From Erwinia pyrifoliae DSM 12163 (GTDB lineage: Bacteria; Pseudomonadota; Gammaproteobacteria; Enterobacterales; Enterobacteriaceae): a stretch of 64,000 bases of DNA. Shown here in pieces: positions 44,499-55,762 of the stretch. The stretch spans positions 564,845 through 628,844 of the forward strand of contig NC_017390.1 in the NCBI RefSeq assembly GCF_000026985.1, given 5' to 3'. Every line of letters begins with the position of its first letter. The first letter of the stretch is position 1. Under the pieces are notes generated by a model. The model was given only the letters and a program-made list of their open reading frames with translations, did not search any database and was not told the origin of the DNA. Made by a program: the position numbers and the translations under genes.

Positions 44499-45034
44499 CC
44501 TTGCAAGCTGGCATTGGGGTGGGCGACAAAAAGGTTCGCCCGCCGGGCGAATAACACCTATCGGCTTAGCGACGCTTCCGTACCCGACTTGCTCCTGTTA
44601 AGCGGCCAGCACGCGGACTCATCTGGCGCATCAGTTCGATGGAGCCGTTCCACCCACTGTTGCTTTTCGCTGTTGCCAGGATATCCCTGAACGTTCAACT
44701 TCTTTATTTGTCATGCCAGCGCTGACCCGGGTTCAGAAGTGCCGTTGGTGGGTCATGCTAATGAAATAATCGGCGCGCATGATGCTACCTGCCGCGTCGT
44801 TATGACATCTTTGTAATATGACGCACAAAACCTTATTTGTTGACTGTTTATACTGGTTAATAACGGCCATGTAACAGGGTGTTCTGTAATGATGTGTAAG
44901 AACAGTAAAAAAATTCAATTTTAAGAACATCGGGAGCGAACCATGTTCTATAGTCACTGTACTTTGCGTTTCATCAACTCGTGCCGCATTTGACGGCGAA
45001 GAGACGTCGTTAATTTTTCAGGAGTAGTAAGATA
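44499..45034. other. Intergenic region before ytfK; ytfJ absent
   Basis: The 536 bases hold no convincing gene. E. coli has ytfI and ytfJ here; no YtfJ motif was found on either strand. The right half is AT-rich. Near 44889-44908, CTGTAAT-GATG-TGTAAGA resembles a half-conserved pair of PhoB repeats; E. coli ytfK belongs to the Pho regulon, so this is a candidate only. Another TGTAA lies 15 bases upstream. Confidence 0.4.
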
Positions 45035-45241
45035 ATGAAGATCTTCCAGCGATATAATCCATTACAGGTCGCTAAGTACGTTAAGACACTGTTTCGGGGA
45101 AGGTTCTACATCAAGGATGTCGGCGCGTTTGAATTCGATAAGGGTAAAATTTTGATTCCACGCGTTAAAGATAAACAACATTATAGCGTGATGTCAGAAG
45201 TGAACCGACAGGTTCTGCGCTTGCAGACCGAGTTTAACTAA
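45035..45241 (+). CDS. ytfK: YtfK, SpoT-activating stress protein (DUF1107)
   Basis: The 68-residue protein [20 protein letters not shown]...RLQTEFN is nearly the same as E. coli YtfK. YtfK binds SpoT and shifts it toward ppGpp synthesis under phosphate and fatty-acid starvation. CAGGAG lies upstream of the ATG. It is convergent with ytfL across a strong bidirectional terminator. Confidence 0.95.
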   Translation: MKIFQRYNPLQVAKYVKTLFRGRFYIKDVGAFEFDKGKILIPRVKDKQHYSVMSEVNRQVLRLQTEFN

Positions 45242-45245
45242 TAAC

Positions 45246-45272
45246 AAAAAAGGCGCATTTACGCCTTTTTTT
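45246..45272. terminator. Bidirectional terminator between ytfK and ytfL
   Basis: A6-GGCG-CATTTA-CGCC-T7: a short GC stem with A and T runs on each side, four bases after the ytfK stop. Confidence 0.85.
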
Positions 45273-45290
45273 ATGGATTGCCGCCGCTGA

Positions 45291-46619
45291 TTATGCTGTC
45301 TCTTCCGCGTCTTTGGGCAGTACTGAAGCCAGCGGACGCGCATCAATGCGCGTTACCAGCAGCTGGTCGATGCGATAGCTGTCAATATCCACCACCTCAA
45401 ACTTGTAGCCGTGCAGCTTAACGAAGTCGGTACGCTTCGGAATTTTGCGCAGCATAAACATCATAAAGCCGCCAATGGTCTCGTAGTTACCCGACTGCGG
45501 GAACTCGTCTATATGCAGAACACGCATTACATCTTCGATCGGCGTACCGCCTTCGACCAGCCATGAGTTCTCATCGCGCGCAACGATCTGTTCTTCCAGC
45601 CCCTGACCAACCAGATCGCCCATTAGCGTGGTCATCACATCGTTGAGAGTGATAATACCCACCACCAGCGCGTACTCGTTCATAATGACGGCGAAATCCT
45701 CCCCGGCGGTTTTAAAGCTCTCTAACGCTTCAGACAGCGTCAGGGTATCGGGCACGATAAGCGCCGAGCGGATCTGTACGCCGCTGTTGAGCGTCATACT
45801 CTGATTACCCAGCACGCGCAGCAGAAGCTCTTTTGAATCGACGTAGCCAACGATATGGTCAATATCTTCATTGCAGACGAGGAATTTTGAGTGTGGATGG
45901 CGCGCGATCTTCTCTTTCAGACTGCTTTCATCTTCATGCAGGTCAAACCACACCACGTTTTCGCGCGAGGTCATGGAAGAGGGCACGGTACGCGATTCCA
46001 GCTCGAAGACATTTTCGATCAGTTCGTGCTCCTGTTTACGCAGCACGCCAGCCAGCGCCCCGGCTTCAACCACCGCATAAATATCGTCAGAGGTGATATC
46101 GTCTTTGCGCACCAGTGGGATTTTGAACAGGCGGAAAATGATATTGGCTCCGCCGTTAAAGAACCACACCAGCGGGCGGAAAATAAACAGGCAGAAACGC
46201 ATCGGGTTGATAATTTTCAGCGCCACTCTTTCGGGTGCAATCATGCCCAGGCGCTTAGGAAACAGGTCGGCGAACAGGATAAACAGGCTGGTGACGAGGG
46301 TGAACGAGCAGATAAAGCTGATGCGTTCCGCCATTTCAGCGTCGAAAAAGCGTTCAAACAGCGCTTTGAAAGCGGGGGAAAACGCCGCGTCACCGACGAT
46401 ACCGCCGAGGATCGCCACCGCGTTCAGGCCGATTTGCACTACGGTAAAGAACATGCCGGGGGTTTCCTGCATTTTCAATACGCGTTGGGCGTTGATATTA
46501 CCCTCATCGGCCAGCAGCTTAAGTTTTATTTTGCGTGCGGCAGCCAGCGAAATCTCTGAAAGAGAAAAAAACGAGCTGACCGCAATCAGCATGACGATGA
46601 CAAGGAAACTGTCTAACAT
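45291..46619 (-). CDS. ytfL: YtfL, CNNM/CorC-family membrane protein
   Basis: The 442-residue protein has an N-terminal CNNM (DUF21) membrane domain with about four helices (LDSFLVIVMLIAVSSFFSLSE...). Two CBS domains (about 205-330) and a C-terminal CorC_HlyC domain (about 345-425) follow. Members are implicated in magnesium or cobalt efflux, and YtfL has been linked to polyamine export; substrate not decided by sequence. In E. coli msrA follows, but is absent here. Confidence 0.9.
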   Translation of the reverse strand: MLDSFLVIVMLIAVSSFFSLSEISLAAARKIKLKLLADEGNINAQRVLKMQETPGMFFTVVQIGLNAVAILGGIVGDAAFSPAFKALFERFFDAEMAERISFICSFTLVTSLFILFADLFPKRLGMIAPERVALKIINPMRFCLFIFRPLVWFFNGGANIIFRLFKIPLVRKDDITSDDIYAVVEAGALAGVLRKQEHELIENVFELESRTVPSSMTSRENVVWFDLHEDESSLKEKIARHPHSKFLVCNEDIDHIVGYVDSKELLLRVLGNQSMTLNSGVQIRSALIVPDTLTLSEALESFKTAGEDFAVIMNEYALVVGIITLNDVMTTLMGDLVGQGLEEQIVARDENSWLVEGGTPIEDVMRVLHIDEFPQSGNYETIGGFMMFMLRKIPKRTDFVKLHGYKFEVVDIDSYRIDQLLVTRIDARPLASVLPKDAEETA

Positions 46620-47216
46620 AAAACATCCATATGGTGGCTTGGCTCTGTGGCAATCAGGATGACGATCGCGCTGTCAGAGAGGGCCGGGTTAATCACTTGT
46701 CATTTTTGGCCTGGGCAGCGCGCAGGATTCGGATTCTGCGTATATCACATCAGGAAGTTCGGCGATTCAGGGCTATCCGTGCCAAAAATGTCTGCGGTTC
46801 GGCATACGGCCGGAGCAGAAGGGCAATCAGGCCGAGGTGCGGACTGTGCAGAGATTATAACTGCGGCGACGAGCGCTTACAATTGCGGCAGTGAACAGAA
46901 CGCTATTCTGCTGCTATTTGCTGGTTAAACGCGCTGGGCTGGTAAGAAGTTGATAGCGCGTTACACTATTTCGTACCCTTCACATTTCAAGCTGCAGGTG
47001 GGTTGCCGCAACTCGGGTTGTGAGGGTTTATCTCGTTCGGTCGCAATCCAGTGTTGTAACCTGTCGTGACTTTGCACACAATGCCAACGAAATTTTGTGA
47101 TGTTCCGCGCCAGCTGAACAGGTAAACCGAGCCTGCTGGTGAAACGCCGCTACGGCGAACGGTATAGGGAATTGTTATCAGGTTAAGCCTTCAGGATTGA
47201 GGGCTGGCAATAATAA
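46620..47216. other. Intergenic region where msrA would be; gene absent
   Basis: About 600 bases between divergent ytfL and tamA. E. coli has msrA here on the minus strand. No MsrA motif (GCFWG or the C-terminal Cys region) is found in either strand. The region has only short frames and includes the repeat-like stretch listed at 46971. Confidence 0.55.
46971..47020. repeat. Possible enterobacterial intergenic repeat element
   Basis: TTCACATTTCAAGCTGCAGG followed by a GGTTGCCGCAACTCGGGTTG segment resembles a short repeat common between genes in Yersinia, Serratia and relatives, as I remember it. Only one copy was noticed in this window. Confidence 0.3.
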
Positions 47217-48968
47217 ATGGGAGTCCGCGTGCCACGAATCCATGTGTATTGCATGTTTTGTCTGCTGATCGCCGCCCCTGTGGCGCAGGCGGTGAATGTC
47301 CGCTTGCAGGTAACAGGATTGTCCGGCGAACTGGAAAAAAATGTCAGGGCGCGTTTATCCACCATCACCAGTGATGAAGTGAGCGCCGATGGCCGCTTTA
47401 TGTCGCGTGTCAGCGAGGCGGTGAAAGAAGGGTTGAAGGCGCTGGGTTATTACGAACCGCAGATTGATTTTGAGCTGCAGCCGCCACCCACAGGCGGCAA
47501 GCGCCCGCTGCTGCTGGCGAAAGTCATACCGGGACAGCCGATTAAACTGGCCGGAGAAACGGTGATATTGCGCGGCGGCGCACGCACCGATGAGGATTAT
47601 CGCCGGTTGGTCAATGGCGCAAAACCTAAGCTCGGCAGCGTACTTAATCACAACGACTACGACAAATTTAAAAGCTCGCTAAGTAATATGGCGTTGCGTA
47701 AAGGCTATTTCGACGCGGACTACCGCAAAAGCCAGCTTGGCGTGTCCGTAGAACGGCACGAGGCATTCTGGGACATCGACTACGACAGCGGTCAACGTTA
47801 TCGCTTTGGCGATGTCAGCTTCTCTGGTTCACAAATCCGCGATGACTATCTGAAAAACCTGGTGCCATTCAAAAAGGGCGATGATTACAACTCGCGTGAC
47901 CTAGCGGAACTGAATCGACGCCTGTCGGCGACGGGCTGGTTTAATTCGGTGGTGGTGGTGCCTGAATTTGATCAAGGACGCGCCAGCAAGGTGCTGCCGC
48001 TGCACGGCGTTTTCTCGCCGCGCACCGAGAACACCATTGAAACCGGCGTCGGTTACTCGACGGACGTCGGCCCGCGCGTTAAAGCAACGTGGAAAAAGCC
48101 GTGGGTTAATGACCGTGGGCACAGTTTCAGCACCAGCGCGAACCTCTCCACGCCGGAACAGCAGCTCGACTTTAGCTACAAGATCCCGCTGCTTAAAAGC
48201 CCGCTGGAGCAGTATTACCTGTTACAGGGCGGCTTAAAAAGAACCGATCTTAACGACACCCAAGCGGACTCCTCCACCCTGGCCGCATCGCGTTACTGGG
48301 ACAGCTCCAGCGGCTGGCAGCGTGCGATTAACCTGCGCTGGAGCCTCGATCACTTTACACAAGGTAATGTCACCAATACCACCATGCTGATTTACCCCGG
48401 GGTCAGTATTAACCGTACCCGTTCACGCGGCGGGCTGATGCCGACCTGGGGCGACTCACAGCGCTATTCTCTTGATGTTTCTGATACGACCTGGGGATCG
48501 GATATCGACTTCGCGGTTATCCAGGCGCAGAACGTGTGGATCCGTACTCTGGCTGAAAAGCACCGTTTTGTCGCGCGCGCTAATCTCGGCTGGATTGAAA
48601 CCAATAATTTCGAAAAAGTGCCGCCGGATCTGCGCTTCTTTGCCGGTGGTGACCGCAGCATTCGCGGTTACAAGTACAAAGGTATCTCGCCGCGTGATGA
48701 CGATGGCAAACTGACCGGTGCCTCGAAACTGGCGACCGGCTCGCTGGAGTACCAGTACAACGTGACGGGTAAATGGTGGAGCGCGGTGTTCATTGACTCC
48801 GGTGAGGCGGTCAACGATATCAAGCAGAGCAACGTGAAGACGGGTGCCGGTGTTGGCGTGCGCTGGCAGTCGCCAATTGGGCCTGTCAAACTCGACATTG
48901 CCCGAGCGATTGGTGATGAGGACAAGCGTGATATTCAGTTCTACATTGGTTTGGGGCCTGAGCTATGA
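47217..48968 (+). CDS. tamA: Translocation and assembly module subunit TamA
   Basis: The 583-residue outer-membrane protein of the Omp85/BamA family has a signal peptide ending at about residue 25 (VAQA), three POTRA domains (about 26-265), and a 16-strand barrel. The barrel has the [26 protein letters not shown] start, the [14 protein letters not shown] loop and a final FYIGLGPEL. With TamB it helps insert barrel proteins and moves phospholipids to the outer membrane. A GTG at 47229 with GGGAG before it is an alternative start. Overlaps tamB by 4 bases. Confidence 0.96.
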   Translation: MGVRVPRIHVYCMFCLLIAAPVAQAVNVRLQVTGLSGELEKNVRARLSTITSDEVSADGRFMSRVSEAVKEGLKALGYYEPQIDFELQPPPTGGKRPLLLAKVIPGQPIKLAGETVILRGGARTDEDYRRLVNGAKPKLGSVLNHNDYDKFKSSLSNMALRKGYFDADYRKSQLGVSVERHEAFWDIDYDSGQRYRFGDVSFSGSQIRDDYLKNLVPFKKGDDYNSRDLAELNRRLSATGWFNSVVVVPEFDQGRASKVLPLHGVFSPRTENTIETGVGYSTDVGPRVKATWKKPWVNDRGHSFSTSANLSTPEQQLDFSYKIPLLKSPLEQYYLLQGGLKRTDLNDTQADSSTLAASRYWDSSSGWQRAINLRWSLDHFTQGNVTNTTMLIYPGVSINRTRSRGGLMPTWGDSQRYSLDVSDTTWGSDIDFAVIQAQNVWIRTLAEKHRFVARANLGWIETNNFEKVPPDLRFFAGGDRSIRGYKYKGISPRDDDGKLTGASKLATGSLEYQYNVTGKWWSAVFIDSGEAVNDIKQSNVKTGAGVGVRWQSPIGPVKLDIARAIGDEDKRDIQFYIGLGPEL

Positions 48969-51900
48969 AATGGTGGAAAAAGGGCCTGATTGGCATTCTG
49001 ATCTTTATCGTCCTGCTGCTCGGCGGCATTGCTTTTTTACTCGGCACCACCACCGGCCTGCATCTGGTATTGAACTCGGCGGCACGCTGGGTACCGGGGC
49101 TGGATATTCAGCAGGTGGACGGCGGCTGGCGTAACCTGACTTTGAAAGGCATCAGTTATAAAATGCCCGGCGTGACGGTTGAAGCGGGCGAGTTTCATCT
49201 TGCGCTGCGCCTTGGCTGTCTGAAACAGAGCGCGTTCTGCATTAACGACCTGGCGTTGAAAGACGTGAACGTGGTAGTAGACAGCAAAAAGATGCCGCCT
49301 GCTGCCGAACCGCCGGTGGAAGAAGAAAGCAGCACGGGCGAGATCAGCACGCCTTATCCGCTAACGCTGAGCAGGCTGGCGCTGCATAACATCAACGTGA
49401 AGATCGACGATACGGCCATTTCACTGGCCGACTTCACCAGCGGGCTGCACTGGCAGGAACGGGCGATGACGCTCACCCCGACCCATATTCAGGGACTGTT
49501 GATGGCGCTGCCGAAGGCGGCACAGGTGGCGAAAGAGCCGGTAGCACCGCCGAAAACTGAACAACCAGCGGCGCAAGATACCCCGTTGGGCGAAACGCTT
49601 AAGGCGCTGTTTGCCAAACCGCTGCTGCCCATTCTGCCGGAATTTGTCCTGCCGCTTGATGTCAACGTGCAGCAGATCCTTGGTGAACAGCTGCGTATCA
49701 CCGGGGATAGCGATATCACCGTCAACCGGCTGCTGTTAAAGGCCAAAACCGAGCGAAATCAGCTATGGCTGCAAAGCCTTGACGTTGACTCGCCCCAGGG
49801 GCAGCTGAATGCACAGGGCCAGGCAACCCTCAGCGGTAGCTGGCCGCTGAACTTTACGCTCAACAGTGCGATCAACGTGGAGCCGCTTAAAGGCGAGAAG
49901 ATCAAAATGACCCTCGACGGCGACTTACGCGACACGACGAAGCTGGCGCTGAATCTGTCCGGCCCGGTGCGGGCGCAGCTGGATGCCGACAGCCAGCTGG
50001 CCGTAGCGGGCCTGCCGCTCAATATGCGCCTGCAAAGCCCGCAGCTGCGCTGGCCGCTGGACGGAGCGGCGCAGTTCCAGGCAAGCAATGTCAACTTCAG
50101 CATTAACGGTAAAGCCACGGACTATGTGATGTCGCTTAAAGCAGCCTTGCAGGGAGAAGGCATGCCACCGGCTACGCTGACGCTGGATGGTAAAGGCAAT
50201 GTCGAACAGTTCTCCCTCGACAAGCTGCGTCTGGCGGCGCTGCAGGGCAATACCGATCTGACGGCGCTGGTTGACTGGAGCAAAGCGATCAGCTGGCGCA
50301 GCAAATTGACCCTGTCCGGTATCAATACGGCAAAACATTACCCGGCCTGGCCAGCGAAGCTGGAGGGGGTAATCACTACCCGTGGCAGTCTGTACGGCGG
50401 CAGCTGGCAGATGCGTGTGCCGGAGCTGAAGCTCAAAGGCAACGTGCGCAATAACGCCGTTAGCGCCGACGGATCTTTATCCGGCAACAGCTACAACCAG
50501 TGGGATATTCCCGGTATTAAGCTGGTTCTGGGGCGCAATAACCTTAATCTGAAAGGGGCGCTGGGCGATAAGCTGAACCTTGATGCCGATATTGATGCCA
50601 GGCATCTGGATAATGCGCTGCCAGGCCTGGGCGGTGCGGCGCAAGGCCGTATCCGCGCGCGTGGCGATCTGAAAACGCCGCAGCTGCTGGCAGATTTAAC
50701 CGCCAGCGGTTTACGCTGGCAGGCGATGCGCGTTGCCCGTATAAAACTGGACGGTGATATCCGCTCTGGCGAACAGATTCAGGGAAAAGTGAATCTGCGC
50801 GTAGAGCAGCTGAAGCAGGATGCGTTGTCGGTCAAGCTGCTGCAGCTTGATGCCAGCGGCACGGAAAAACAGCATCAGCTGAAACTCAATGTGCAGGGTG
50901 AACCGGTTTCCGGGCAGCTGGCGCTTAACGGTGCTTTTGACCGCGCAGGCGGGCGCTGGCAGGGCGCGCTGAACAATACCCGCTTCGCGACCCCGGTAGG
51001 GGAATGGCGCTTAACCCGTGCCATCGCGCTCGATTATCTTAATGCGAAACAGGCGGTGAGCATCGGGCCACACTGCTGGCAGAACCCGAACGCCGAGCTG
51101 TGCGTGCCACAGACGATAAAAGCCGGGCCATCCGGCCATGCGCGCGTGGTGCTTAACCGCTTTGATCTGGCGATGATTGCACCATTTATGCCTGAAACCA
51201 CCCAGCTGGACGGGGTATTTAATGGCGATGCCGATGTGAGCTGGACTGCCGATGGCGGCCTGCCGACCGGGCGTGTTGCCTTGAAGGGGCGCGGGGTTAA
51301 GGTCAATCAGGACGTGCAGGGCAATACCCTGCCGATAGCCTTTGATACGCTGAACCTTAACGCGGCGCTAAAAAATGGCCGTGCGCAGCTCGACTGGCTG
51401 ATCCATATCGCCAACAATGGGCAACTTGACGGTAACGTGCAGATTGCCGACCCGCAGGGGCGACGCACGCTGTCCGGTAATGTCAATATCACCAACCTGT
51501 CGCTGGCCATGCTGAATCCGGCCCTGATGCAGGGTGAGAAAATGGCCGGAATGCTCAACACGCATTTGCGTCTTGGCGGCAACCTGCAAAAACCTCAGGT
51601 ATTTGGCGAGCTGGGGCTGCGCAACGTCGATGTCGACGGTAGCTTTATGCCGGTCGACCTCACTGCGGCCAACCTGACCATGGCCTTTAACGGCATGAGT
51701 TCGACGCTGGAGGGGCTGATTCAGACCTCGCAAGGGCAGATAGCGCTTAACGGTAATGCTGACTGGAGCCAGCTGAATGCCTGGCGTGCGCGTATTGCCA
51801 CGAAAGGGGAGAAGATACGCATCACCGTGCCGCCAATGGTGCGGATGGACGTCTCGCCGGATCTGGTGTTCGAAGCCACTCCACAGCTGTTTAACCTCGA

Positions 51901-52738
51901 AGGCCGTGTCGATATTCCCTGGGCGCGTATCACGGTACAGGAAGTCCCAACCAGTGCTGTCGGGGTTTCTTCCGACGAAGTGCTGCTGGATAAGGATCTG
52001 AAGCCGATAGCACCGAAATCAGCCTCGATCCCCATCAATAGCCATCTGACTATTCATGTCGGTGACGATGTGCGCCTTAGCGCCTTTGGCTTGAAAGCGA
52101 AACTGAATGGCGATTTGAAGATGGTACAGGACAAGCGAGGTGTGGGACTGAATGGCCAGATCAATATCCCGTCCGGGCGCTTTCACGCCTATGGACAGGA
52201 TCTGATCGTGCGTAAAGGCGAGCTGCAATTCTCTGGCCCGGTGGATCAACCGTATCTGAATATTGAAGCGATCCGTAACCAGGAAGCCACCGAAGACGAT
52301 GTGACCGCCGGGGTACGTGTGACCGGGCTGGCGGATGAACCCAAAGTGGAGATTTTCTCGGATCCGGCGAAATCACAGCAGGAAGCCTTGTCCTACCTGC
52401 TGCGCGGCCAGGGGTTGGGCGCTTCCGGCAGCGAAAGTGACGCATTAACCTCCGCACTGGTCGGATTGGGGCTTGCACAAAGTGGGCAGATTGTGGGTAA
52501 AATCGGCGAGACCTTTGGTGTCAGTAATCTGGCGCTGGATACCACCGGAGTTGGCGAAAGCCAGAAGGTGCAGGTCAGCGGCTATGTACTGCCGGGTCTA
52601 CAGGTAAAATACGGTGTTGGCATATTTGATTCACTGGCGACATTAACGCTGCGTTATCGTCTGATGCCCAAGCTCTATTTGGAAGCGGTGTCTGGGGTCG
52701 ATCAGGCACTGGATTTGCTCTATCAGTTTGAGTTTTAG
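48965..52738 (+). CDS. tamB: Translocation and assembly module subunit TamB
   Basis: The 1257-residue AsmA-like protein has an N-terminal inner-membrane anchor ([19 protein letters not shown]), a very long beta-taco periplasmic body, and the C-terminal DUF490 domain ending [10 protein letters not shown]. It spans the periplasm and contacts TamA. It is one of the AsmA-like proteins needed for phospholipid transport to the outer membrane. Length matches E. coli TamB (1259). Confidence 0.96.
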   Translation: MKWWKKGLIGILIFIVLLLGGIAFLLGTTTGLHLVLNSAARWVPGLDIQQVDGGWRNLTLKGISYKMPGVTVEAGEFHLALRLGCLKQSAFCINDLALKDVNVVVDSKKMPPAAEPPVEEESSTGEISTPYPLTLSRLALHNINVKIDDTAISLADFTSGLHWQERAMTLTPTHIQGLLMALPKAAQVAKEPVAPPKTEQPAAQDTPLGETLKALFAKPLLPILPEFVLPLDVNVQQILGEQLRITGDSDITVNRLLLKAKTERNQLWLQSLDVDSPQGQLNAQGQATLSGSWPLNFTLNSAINVEPLKGEKIKMTLDGDLRDTTKLALNLSGPVRAQLDADSQLAVAGLPLNMRLQSPQLRWPLDGAAQFQASNVNFSINGKATDYVMSLKAALQGEGMPPATLTLDGKGNVEQFSLDKLRLAALQGNTDLTALVDWSKAISWRSKLTLSGINTAKHYPAWPAKLEGVITTRGSLYGGSWQMRVPELKLKGNVRNNAVSADGSLSGNSYNQWDIPGIKLVLGRNNLNLKGALGDKLNLDADIDARHLDNALPGLGGAAQGRIRARGDLKTPQLLADLTASGLRWQAMRVARIKLDGDIRSGEQIQGKVNLRVEQLKQDALSVKLLQLDASGTEKQHQLKLNVQGEPVSGQLALNGAFDRAGGRWQGALNNTRFATPVGEWRLTRAIALDYLNAKQAVSIGPHCWQNPNAELCVPQTIKAGPSGHARVVLNRFDLAMIAPFMPETTQLDGVFNGDADVSWTADGGLPTGRVALKGRGVKVNQDVQGNTLPIAFDTLNLNAALKNGRAQLDWLIHIANNGQLDGNVQIADPQGRRTLSGNVNITNLSLAMLNPALMQGEKMAGMLNTHLRLGGNLQKPQVFGELGLRNVDVDGSFMPVDLTAANLTMAFNGMSSTLEGLIQTSQGQIALNGNADWSQLNAWRARIATKGEKIRITVPPMVRMDVSPDLVFEATPQLFNLEGRVDIPWARITVQEVPTSAVGVSSDEVLLDKDLKPIAPKSASIPINSHLTIHVGDDVRLSAFGLKAKLNGDLKMVQDKRGVGLNGQINIPSGRFHAYGQDLIVRKGELQFSGPVDQPYLNIEAIRNQEATEDDVTAGVRVTGLADEPKVEIFSDPAKSQQEALSYLLRGQGLGASGSESDALTSALVGLGLAQSGQIVGKIGETFGVSNLALDTTGVGESQKVQVSGYVLPGLQVKYGVGIFDSLATLTLRYRLMPKLYLEAVSGVDQALDLLYQFEF

Positions 52739-52740
52739 TC

Positions 52741-53091
52741 ATGCGAATAATTGTCTACGGCAGCCTGCGGCGTAAGCAGGGTAACAGTCACTGGATGACC
52801 AACGCGCAGTGGCTGGGCGATCACCCGATCGACGGCTACGCGCTTTACAACCTGGGCCATTACCCTGGGGTGGTGATGGGTGATGGACGGGTTTATTGTG
52901 AAGTCTATCGCATTGACGCCGCAACTCTGGGCGAACTGGATGCGCTCAGAACCAAAGGCGGTGAGTACCGGCGCGAGCTGGTCTCTACCCCTTACGGCAG
53001 CGCCTGGCTGTATGTCTATCAGCGGTCAGTGGTGGGGAAAAAACGCATCGAAAGTGGGGACTGGCTGCAAAAAGATGCTGCCGCTCAGTAA
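52741..53091 (+). CDS. ytfP: YtfP, gamma-glutamylcyclotransferase-fold protein
   Basis: The 116-residue protein has the GGCT fold start RIIVYGSLRRKQGNSHWM and the conserved acidic residue in LGELDALRTKGGEYRREL. The biochemical role of YtfP is unproven. It starts two bases after the tamB stop, so it is the third gene of a tamA-tamB-ytfP operon as in E. coli. Confidence 0.92.
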   Translation: MRIIVYGSLRRKQGNSHWMTNAQWLGDHPIDGYALYNLGHYPGVVMGDGRVYCEVYRIDAATLGELDALRTKGGEYRRELVSTPYGSAWLYVYQRSVVGKKRIESGDWLQKDAAAQ

Positions 53092-53098
53092 CGGTTAA

Positions 53099-53133
53099 AA
53101 AAAAACACCCCCTGCATGCAGGCGGTGTTTTTT
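53099..53133. terminator. Bidirectional terminator between ytfP and ppa
   Basis: A run of A, then CACC(C)CCTGCA-TGCAGG(C)GGTG with one mismatch, then T8. Works for both convergent genes. Confidence 0.85.
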
Positions 53134-53195
53134 TATGCACGACGACCAAAAAATGCCGGTTCTGACGCTGGCACCCATAGCGCCAGCGCAGCGCA

Positions 53196-53726
53196 TTATT
53201 TTTTCGCGGCGCGCTCGAAAGAAGAGACGATTTCAGCTTTTGCCGCAGCAACGCCTTCCCAGCCGTCAACTTTAACCCATTTGCCTTTTTCCAGCGCTTT
53301 ATACTGCTCGAAGAAGTGGCTGATCTGGCCGCGCAGCAGTTCCGGCAAGTCGTTTACATCCTGGATATGCTCATACTCCTTGCTCAGTTTGCTGTGCGGA
53401 ACCGCAACCACTTTCGCATCTTCGCCTGACTCATCGGTCATTTTCAGCACGCCAACCGGACGGCAGCGGATCACAGAACCCGGCTGCAGCGGATAAGGCG
53501 TTGGCACCAGCACGTCAACCGGGTCACCATCCAGAGAGAGGGTGTTATTAATGTAACCATAGTTGCACGGGTAGAACATCGCGGTAGCCATAAAGCGGTC
53601 TACGAACAGAGCGCCAGACTCTTTATCGACTTCATATTTGATTGGAGCAGCGTTAGCCGGGATCTCAATAACGACATAGATGTCATCCGGCAGGTCTTTG
53701 CCAGCAGGTACGTGGTTCAGGCTCAT
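53196..53726 (-). CDS. ppa: Inorganic pyrophosphatase
   Basis: The 176-residue family I pyrophosphatase (same length as E. coli) has the signature DGDPVDVLV with its metal-binding Asp residues. The [17 protein letters not shown] and FYPCNYGYI segments are also present. It hydrolyses PPi and keeps biosynthetic reactions moving; essential. The ATG ([15 protein letters not shown]) was chosen over an open upstream extension of five codons. Confidence 0.98.
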   Translation of the reverse strand: MSLNHVPAGKDLPDDIYVVIEIPANAAPIKYEVDKESGALFVDRFMATAMFYPCNYGYINNTLSLDGDPVDVLVPTPYPLQPGSVIRCRPVGVLKMTDESGEDAKVVAVPHSKLSKEYEHIQDVNDLPELLRGQISHFFEQYKALEKGKWVKVDGWEGVAAAKAEIVSSFERAAKK

Positions 53727-53741
53727 GGTAAATTCCTTCAA

Positions 53742-54111
53742 TCATCTCAGGTTAAGTGCCCGATATTATAGCCATCTCATTGGCAAAGTACTCGCCTTTT
53801 TCGGGCTTTAGGAATGCTCCGTGGCAGCAGCGGCACGGCGGCCGGTACCGACTTATATGGAAGATAATATCGCCGTCGCGAATCGATGATGTTGTCAGCA
53901 TTGAGGGCGTACACGAAGGAAGTGAAATTTGTCTTAGCGGGTAATGTTAAGCATTTTTACTCTTTATTGTCGATCGCGCTGTTCATCTCTCGGTGAGTGG
54001 ATATGAAAAATGAGTGCTGGTGCGTGACACCAGTCGTTTGCGGAAGTGATGGCCTGATGACGAATGAATGCATGCATGTCTTTCACCCACTAATGAAATC
54101 ATCATTTTCGG
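53742..54111. other. Intergenic region between ppa and a chemoreceptor gene
   Basis: About 370 bases, AT-rich in the right half. A short open frame (53997-54203) has no features of a real gene and overlaps the promoter below. Nothing else recognised. Confidence 0.4.
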
Positions 54112-54139
54112 TAAAGTTAGCGGGGGTTACTGCCGATAA
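54112..54139 (+). promoter_or_regulatory. Sigma-28 (FliA) flagellar-class promoter
   Basis: TAAAGTTA (54112-54119) and a perfect GCCGATAA (54132-54139), 12 bp apart; consensus is TAAAGTTT-N11-GCCGATAA. It lies 57 bases before the chemoreceptor start, so the receptor is likely a class 3 flagellar gene. Confidence 0.75.
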
Positions 54140-54196
54140 CTTGGTCGATTTGGATTTACGAGAATTTATTTGCTTAACACTACCGGGAAAATCATC

Positions 54197-55762
54197 ATGC
54201 TAAAAAGAATCTCAATACGTTCGGGTTTACTGGCCCTGCTTGGCCTGATGACGCTGCTGCTCATTGTAGTCAGCGTAATGGGCATTATTGCAATACAAAA
54301 GGGCAATCGCTCGCTGGACGCCGTCAACCGCATTCAGGGTATTGAGTTAAATGCGCTTTATATCAGCAACGGCAGCCTGCTGCGCGCCCGTGCCGTAGCC
54401 TCGCTGGCAATGCGTCAACTGGAAACGGGCAAGCCCGATAAAGCCGCTAAAACCGGCGAACGCGCCCTTAATTATGTTGCTGCCTCAGAAAATGAGCTGA
54501 AAAAATTCATCGCAGCCGGAACCGTGACCGAGCATGGCCGTGTTCTGGCCGAAGCGGTAGCTGTAAGCTACCGCGATTATCTTGCTAACGGTATCACCCC
54601 GCTGATGGCGGCGATGCAAAAGCAGAGTCCAGGTGACTTTTACGCGATACTGGAAGGCAACCTTTCATTACTGGCGGGTAAATATAGTGATGCGGTGGAC
54701 AACTTTGGTCGTTATGCCAACGAGGTGACCGCATCGCGGCTGGAGCAGGCGGCGAATAATCAATCGATGATGACCATTCTGATTCTGGTGAGCGGCGCAC
54801 TGACGCTGATGCTGGTGGCAGCGGCATGGATGATTCTGCGCGAACTGTTACTGAAACCACTGGATAATGCTATCCAACATCTGGAGCACGTTGCCGAAGG
54901 CGACCTGACCCAGCAAGTTCCGGAAAGCAGTAAGAACGAAATTGGTCGCCTGAACGCGGCACTCGGCATCATGCAGCAGTCGCTACAGCATTCGGTCATT
55001 AAGGTGCGTGATGCCAGTATTCAGATTGATATTGGTAGCCGCGAACTGTCATCGGGCAACCTTAATCTCTCGCAACGCACCGAAGAGTCTGCGGCATCGC
55101 TAGAGCAAACGGCAGCAAGTATGGAACAGCTGACGGCCACGGTGAAGCAGAATGCGGATAATGCCCAGCAGGCGCATTTACTGGCTAAGTCCGTTTCAGA
55201 TACCGCCGAACGCGGGGCGGAAGTGGTCAGTTATGTGATGGAGAAAATGTCGGAAATATCAAGCAGCTCTAAACGTGTTGGCGACATTCTGGGCGTGATC
55301 GACGGTATTGCTTTCCAGACCAACATTCTGGCGTTAAATGCTTCCGTTGAAGCGGCGCGTGCCGGGGAGCAGGGGCGTGGTTTCGCCGTGGTTGCCAGCG
55401 AAGTGCGTAACCTTGCTCAACGCAGCGCGACGGCGGCCAAAGAGATCCGCACGCTGATTGCCGAATCGCAAACTCGCGTCAGCGAAGGTTCCAATATGGC
55501 AACCAAAGCCGGTGAAACCATGGATGAGATCTCAAGCGAAGTGATGCGCGTTACGACGCTGATGAAAGAGATTTCCAGCGCATCACAGGAGCAAAGTCAC
55601 GGTATTGAGCAAGTGAATGTCGCCGTGACGCAAATGGATGAAGTGGCACAGCATAACGCCGCCCTGGTCGAAGAGGCCGCCGCTGTCACGCAGTCGCTGG
55701 AAGAGCAATCCCGGCAGCTGGTGCAAACTATGGCAGTGTTTAAGGTCACCCAGGTGGCCTGA
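54197..55762 (+). CDS. Methyl-accepting chemotaxis protein, Tsr/Tar type
   Basis: The 521-residue chemoreceptor has a first helix (about 8-32), a periplasmic four-helix TarH-type sensor (about 33-190) with [15 protein letters not shown], and a second helix ([21 protein letters not shown]). A HAMP domain and the conserved signalling tip [23 protein letters not shown] follow. The C-terminus ends FKVTQVA, without the NWETF CheR tether. The ATG at 54197 gives [11 protein letters not shown]; an upstream in-frame start is less likely. Ligand unknown. The sigma-28 promoter links it to flagellar control. Confidence 0.92.
   Translation: MLKRISIRSGLLALLGLMTLLLIVVSVMGIIAIQKGNRSLDAVNRIQGIELNALYISNGSLLRARAVASLAMRQLETGKPDKAAKTGERALNYVAASENELKKFIAAGTVTEHGRVLAEAVAVSYRDYLANGITPLMAAMQKQSPGDFYAILEGNLSLLAGKYSDAVDNFGRYANEVTASRLEQAANNQSMMTILILVSGALTLMLVAAAWMILRELLLKPLDNAIQHLEHVAEGDLTQQVPESSKNEIGRLNAALGIMQQSLQHSVIKVRDASIQIDIGSRELSSGNLNLSQRTEESAASLEQTAASMEQLTATVKQNADNAQQAHLLAKSVSDTAERGAEVVSYVMEKMSEISSSSKRVGDILGVIDGIAFQTNILALNASVEAARAGEQGRGFAVVASEVRNLAQRSATAAKEIRTLIAESQTRVSEGSNMATKAGETMDEISSEVMRVTTLMKEISSASQEQSHGIEQVNVAVTQMDEVAQHNAALVEEAAAVTQSLEEQSRQLVQTMAVFKVTQVA

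Noticed and set aside
44733..44957. 74-codon minus-strand frame before ytfK
   Set aside because: Lies over the likely ytfK control region and resembles nothing known.
53997..54203. 68-codon open frame before the chemoreceptor
   Set aside because: It covers the sigma-28 promoter and overlaps the chemoreceptor start; no family features.
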